From assembly GCA_047619225.1 (NCBI GenBank), contig JBLHJX010000292.1, positions 1 to 6,845 of the forward strand: 6,845 bases of DNA, read 5' to 3'. The translations under genes were made by a program, and so were the position numbers. The notes beneath the pieces were generated by a model. The model had not been told where the DNA came from. It worked only from the letters and a program-made list of their open reading frames with translations, and ran no database searches. Below are positions 4,693 to 6,845 of this stretch, piece by piece. Each line of letters starts with the position of its first letter. Position 1 is the stretch's first letter. Origin of the DNA: JABIFK01 sp047619225 (GTDB lineage Bacteria > Latescibacterota > UBA2968).

Positions 4693-6845
4693 TCGGTATT
4701 GTCTTGTGGGGTTATGGGCACGTCTTGTGCGTTGGGTGTGATATAGAGTTGGTCTATTTTGGCCCCATTTTCACGCACGCGCAATTTGAGGTGGCTATGG
4801 CCTTGGGGGAGTTGGAACTGTGTGGCTGTGTCTGAACGGTTTAAACGCATGGGGATCCACGTCCAGGTTTTGTGCTGGCCTGCATGCCAATCGGATCGGG
4901 GAATAAGAATTTCTTGCGGTGAATACAGGCGCACATAAAACGAATCGTCATCCGGTGTGGGGGTGAGTACACGTGCCCATATAAAATAGGTGCCAGCAAC
5001 GGGAATTTGCAAAGGCCAAGTAATGGCACCCAGATCACTGCCCCCCCGTGCCCCTTCTGGGCCGGGCATCCAAACATAGGTGCCTTGGGAAGCTTGAAGG
5101 TCTTGGTTTTGGACCATGGGCGCAACGATCTGCCCTTTTTCGGCTTCCCAATAGGTCCCCTTTTGTGGCGAAACGAGGATGGTGTCGGGTGCATGTGATG
5201 TTATGCTTTGTGCAAACCAGTCGAGGCGATCGAAAATTTGGCGCCCAATGTCTTCGCCGTTGTATTCGAGAATGGCTGTTGTATGCGCAGGGACGACGGT
5301 TTTGCCTGATAAATTGAGTTGAACAGCACCTCCGGTGGCAGGTACGGTGATGTTGAGGTCTGATGCTGCAGATGTGACAAAGGGCTTGGCCGCTATAAAT
5401 TGCTGTTGCCAGTTTTGAAAATCGATATTGGTTTTTAGGCCACTGCCTATGCGCACCCAAAATGCGGCACTTGGGTTTTGGTGTTTGGATTGGCTTAAGT
5501 GATTAACTGTTAATCGGATGGCGCCATAGGTGTTCATATCATTGATCAACTGTATTGCGGCTGGGGTGCCGTCTTGTTTTGTGGCATAGGGTACACGGAT
5601 GCCGACACTGGCGGTGCCTTGTTTTATGATGATGGTTTCGTTGGGTTGTACGGCAATGACGGGGGTGGCGGTTAGGCTGATGGCACGGTCGTTTATCCAG
5701 ATTCCGTCTGTGTTTAAGGGCAAAACAATGTGTGATTCAAGCGATGTGTAGGTGTCTGGCAGGTCTTCGGGGCGGTAGGAGACGATGGCCAATGCATCTT
5801 TGTTTCTTTGGGCTGCGCGCCATAGAGGGGTTACGTGAAGGGCTTTTTGGTGGTTTCCTGCGGCGAATTTAATTTTGCCATAGGGGTCGTGTCTGGCATC
5901 GGGAATAAAGTATCCGCGTATGGATTCACGGGGCCCCGGAAAATCGATGGAGAGCATGATGTCTTGTGCGCGGTAGTTGGCGCCGCTGGTGCTTAAGGTG
6001 ATGTCTGATAAGATGTAGTGGGTGCGTGCCGCGTGTGTGGTGACGTCCCAGCTTTGACGAATGAGCCGGGGGTATTGTGTGGATAAGTTTCGGATTTGTT
6101 CGGATGGGTGATAGGTCGCAAGGGCTTGATAGATGGCATCGGTGCCGCCGCGTTGAGATCCGGTGAGCCACCCTTCTACCCAGAGGCTTACGTCGAGGTG
6201 ACCGAGGCCGCGTAAGTAATCGTAGGATCGGCTGTGTGTGCCGGCGAGTTTTTGGGCGGGTGGATAATAGTTGAGGGCAATGTCTGTCCACATGAGTTCG
6301 AGCAGGGCGTGGGCGAGTTGTTGGCTTTTTTCATTTTGGGCAAAGCGTTCGATGATGGATAAGACTTCGAGGTTGACGCCGTAATAGGTGGGGCTGACAT
6401 ATTCGTGTGTGCCATAGTGATATGTGAATTGAGCGGCGAGTTCGAGGCGGCGATGTCCTTCTTTTACAAGATGGGGTTTGCCCATCGATTCACCCAAGAG
6501 GATGAGGTTGCCGGCGTTCATGAGGACGATGTTGGTGTAACTTTCTCGTATGCCGTGGCGCATACAGCCTTCGATTGCAAATTGGAGGGTTTCGAGGAAG
6601 ATGTCACGTGCGTTTTGGGGCAGTGTGTTTTGATGGCGTAGGGAGATGATGGCGGCGGATTGCATACAAAACTCAACGGCGTTATAGTCTTTTACCGTCT
6701 CTTCTGACCAACGCCAGTGGAAGTTGCCATACCCTTGGCTGTTGGGGTCGCGGTCTTGCATTTGTGCGGCCACTTCAAAGAGTGTTTTTAGGCGATCTGG
6801 GTGGTTGCCCGATTCGCAAAGGACAAGGGCGTAGCGAAAGATTTC
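4686..6845 (-). CDS. Large multidomain protein with C-terminal carbohydrate-binding-like module, 5'-partial
   Basis: At least 719 residues; the frame is open to the right edge. The GTG at 6773-6771 is probably an internal Val, because coding-like sequence (EIFRYALVLCESG, LKTLFEVAAQMQ) continues upstream. I do not recognise a named family for the whole. The first ~230 visible residues look helical, with aromatic and His-rich stretches such as YGNFHWRW, YVSPTYYGVNLEVL and AGTHSRSYDYLRGLG, as in alpha/alpha-toroid lyases and hydrolases. Residues ~270-560 look beta-rich. Residues ~565-703 (from TYWEAEKG through VAGTYFIWARV, DDDSFYVRL, TWTWIPM and GAKIDQLYITP) resemble a CBM6-like jelly roll. A secreted or surface polysaccharide-active role is inference; any signal peptide lies outside the window. 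The stop sits in a T-run and seems to cut off a calcium-binding tail. It has the same orientation as the operon but is probably a separate unit. Confidence 0.75.
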   Translation of the reverse strand, partial: EIFRYALVLCESGNHPDRLKTLFEVAAQMQDRDPNSQGYGNFHWRWSEETVKDYNAVEFCMQSAAIISLRHQNTLPQNARDIFLETLQFAIEGCMRHGIRESYTNIVLMNAGNLILLGESMGKPHLVKEGHRRLELAAQFTYHYGTHEYVSPTYYGVNLEVLSIIERFAQNEKSQQLAHALLELMWTDIALNYYPPAQKLAGTHSRSYDYLRGLGHLDVSLWVEGWLTGSQRGGTDAIYQALATYHPSEQIRNLSTQYPRLIRQSWDVTTHAARTHYILSDITLSTSGANYRAQDIMLSIDFPGPRESIRGYFIPDARHDPYGKIKFAAGNHQKALHVTPLWRAAQRNKDALAIVSYRPEDLPDTYTSLESHIVLPLNTDGIWINDRAISLTATPVIAVQPNETIIIKQGTASVGIRVPYATKQDGTPAAIQLINDMNTYGAIRLTVNHLSQSKHQNPSAAFWVRIGSGLKTNIDFQNWQQQFIAAKPFVTSAASDLNITVPATGGAVQLNLSGKTVVPAHTTAILEYNGEDIGRQIFDRLDWFAQSITSHAPDTILVSPQKGTYWEAEKGQIVAPMVQNQDLQASQGTYVWMPGPEGARGGSDLGAITWPLQIPVAGTYFIWARVLTPTPDDDSFYVRLYSPQEILIPRSDWHAGQHKTWTWIPMRLNRSDTATQFQLPQGHSHLKLRVRENGAKIDQLYITPNAQDVPITPQDNTDF

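Overview
The window is bacterial, of middling G+C, with tightly packed genes and good AGGAGG-type ribosome binding sites. Nothing in it fixes the phylum. A corrinoid/URO-D-family operon, an uncharacterised DUF1638 protein, a large carbohydrate-binding-type protein and a dockerin-like 'DFNNDG...DF' tail together resemble uncultured marine or sediment lineages (Poribacteria, Latescibacteria, Planctomycetes-like groups). That is a weak inference from gene style only.

Layout: (1) At 3-791 on the + strand is a HAD-superfamily 5'-nucleotidase of the UMPH-1/cytosolic 5'-nucleotidase III type, probably cut off at its N-terminus by the window edge. (2) At 4448-813 on the - strand is a four-gene operon with gaps of 17-23 nt. 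In transcription order it encodes a URO-D/MtaA-like methyltransferase, a methyltransferase corrinoid protein, a DUF1638 protein and a second, more divergent URO-D-family protein. It converges on the nucleotidase with only 21 nt between the stop codons. (3) At 4449-4615 is the operon's leader, with a perfect 7+7 bp inverted repeat that may be an operator. (4) At 6845-4686 on the - strand is a large protein, open at the right edge, with a helical N-terminal half, a beta-rich middle and a C-terminal carbohydrate-binding-like module. Its stop lies in a run of five T; removing one T restores a tail that closely matches a dockerin/EF-hand calcium loop.

The operon looks like a compact methyl-transfer module. 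The corrinoid protein would carry a methyl group on cobalt, one URO-D paralog would load it and the other would unload it, and DUF1638 would be an accessory. No MttB/MtaB-type substrate methyltransferase and no RamA-type corrinoid activator lies in the window. The methyl donor is therefore unknown, and the substrate-side enzyme is either one of the URO-D paralogs or encoded elsewhere. The neighbouring polysaccharide-type protein raises the possibility of a methylated carbohydrate as source, which is speculation from context.
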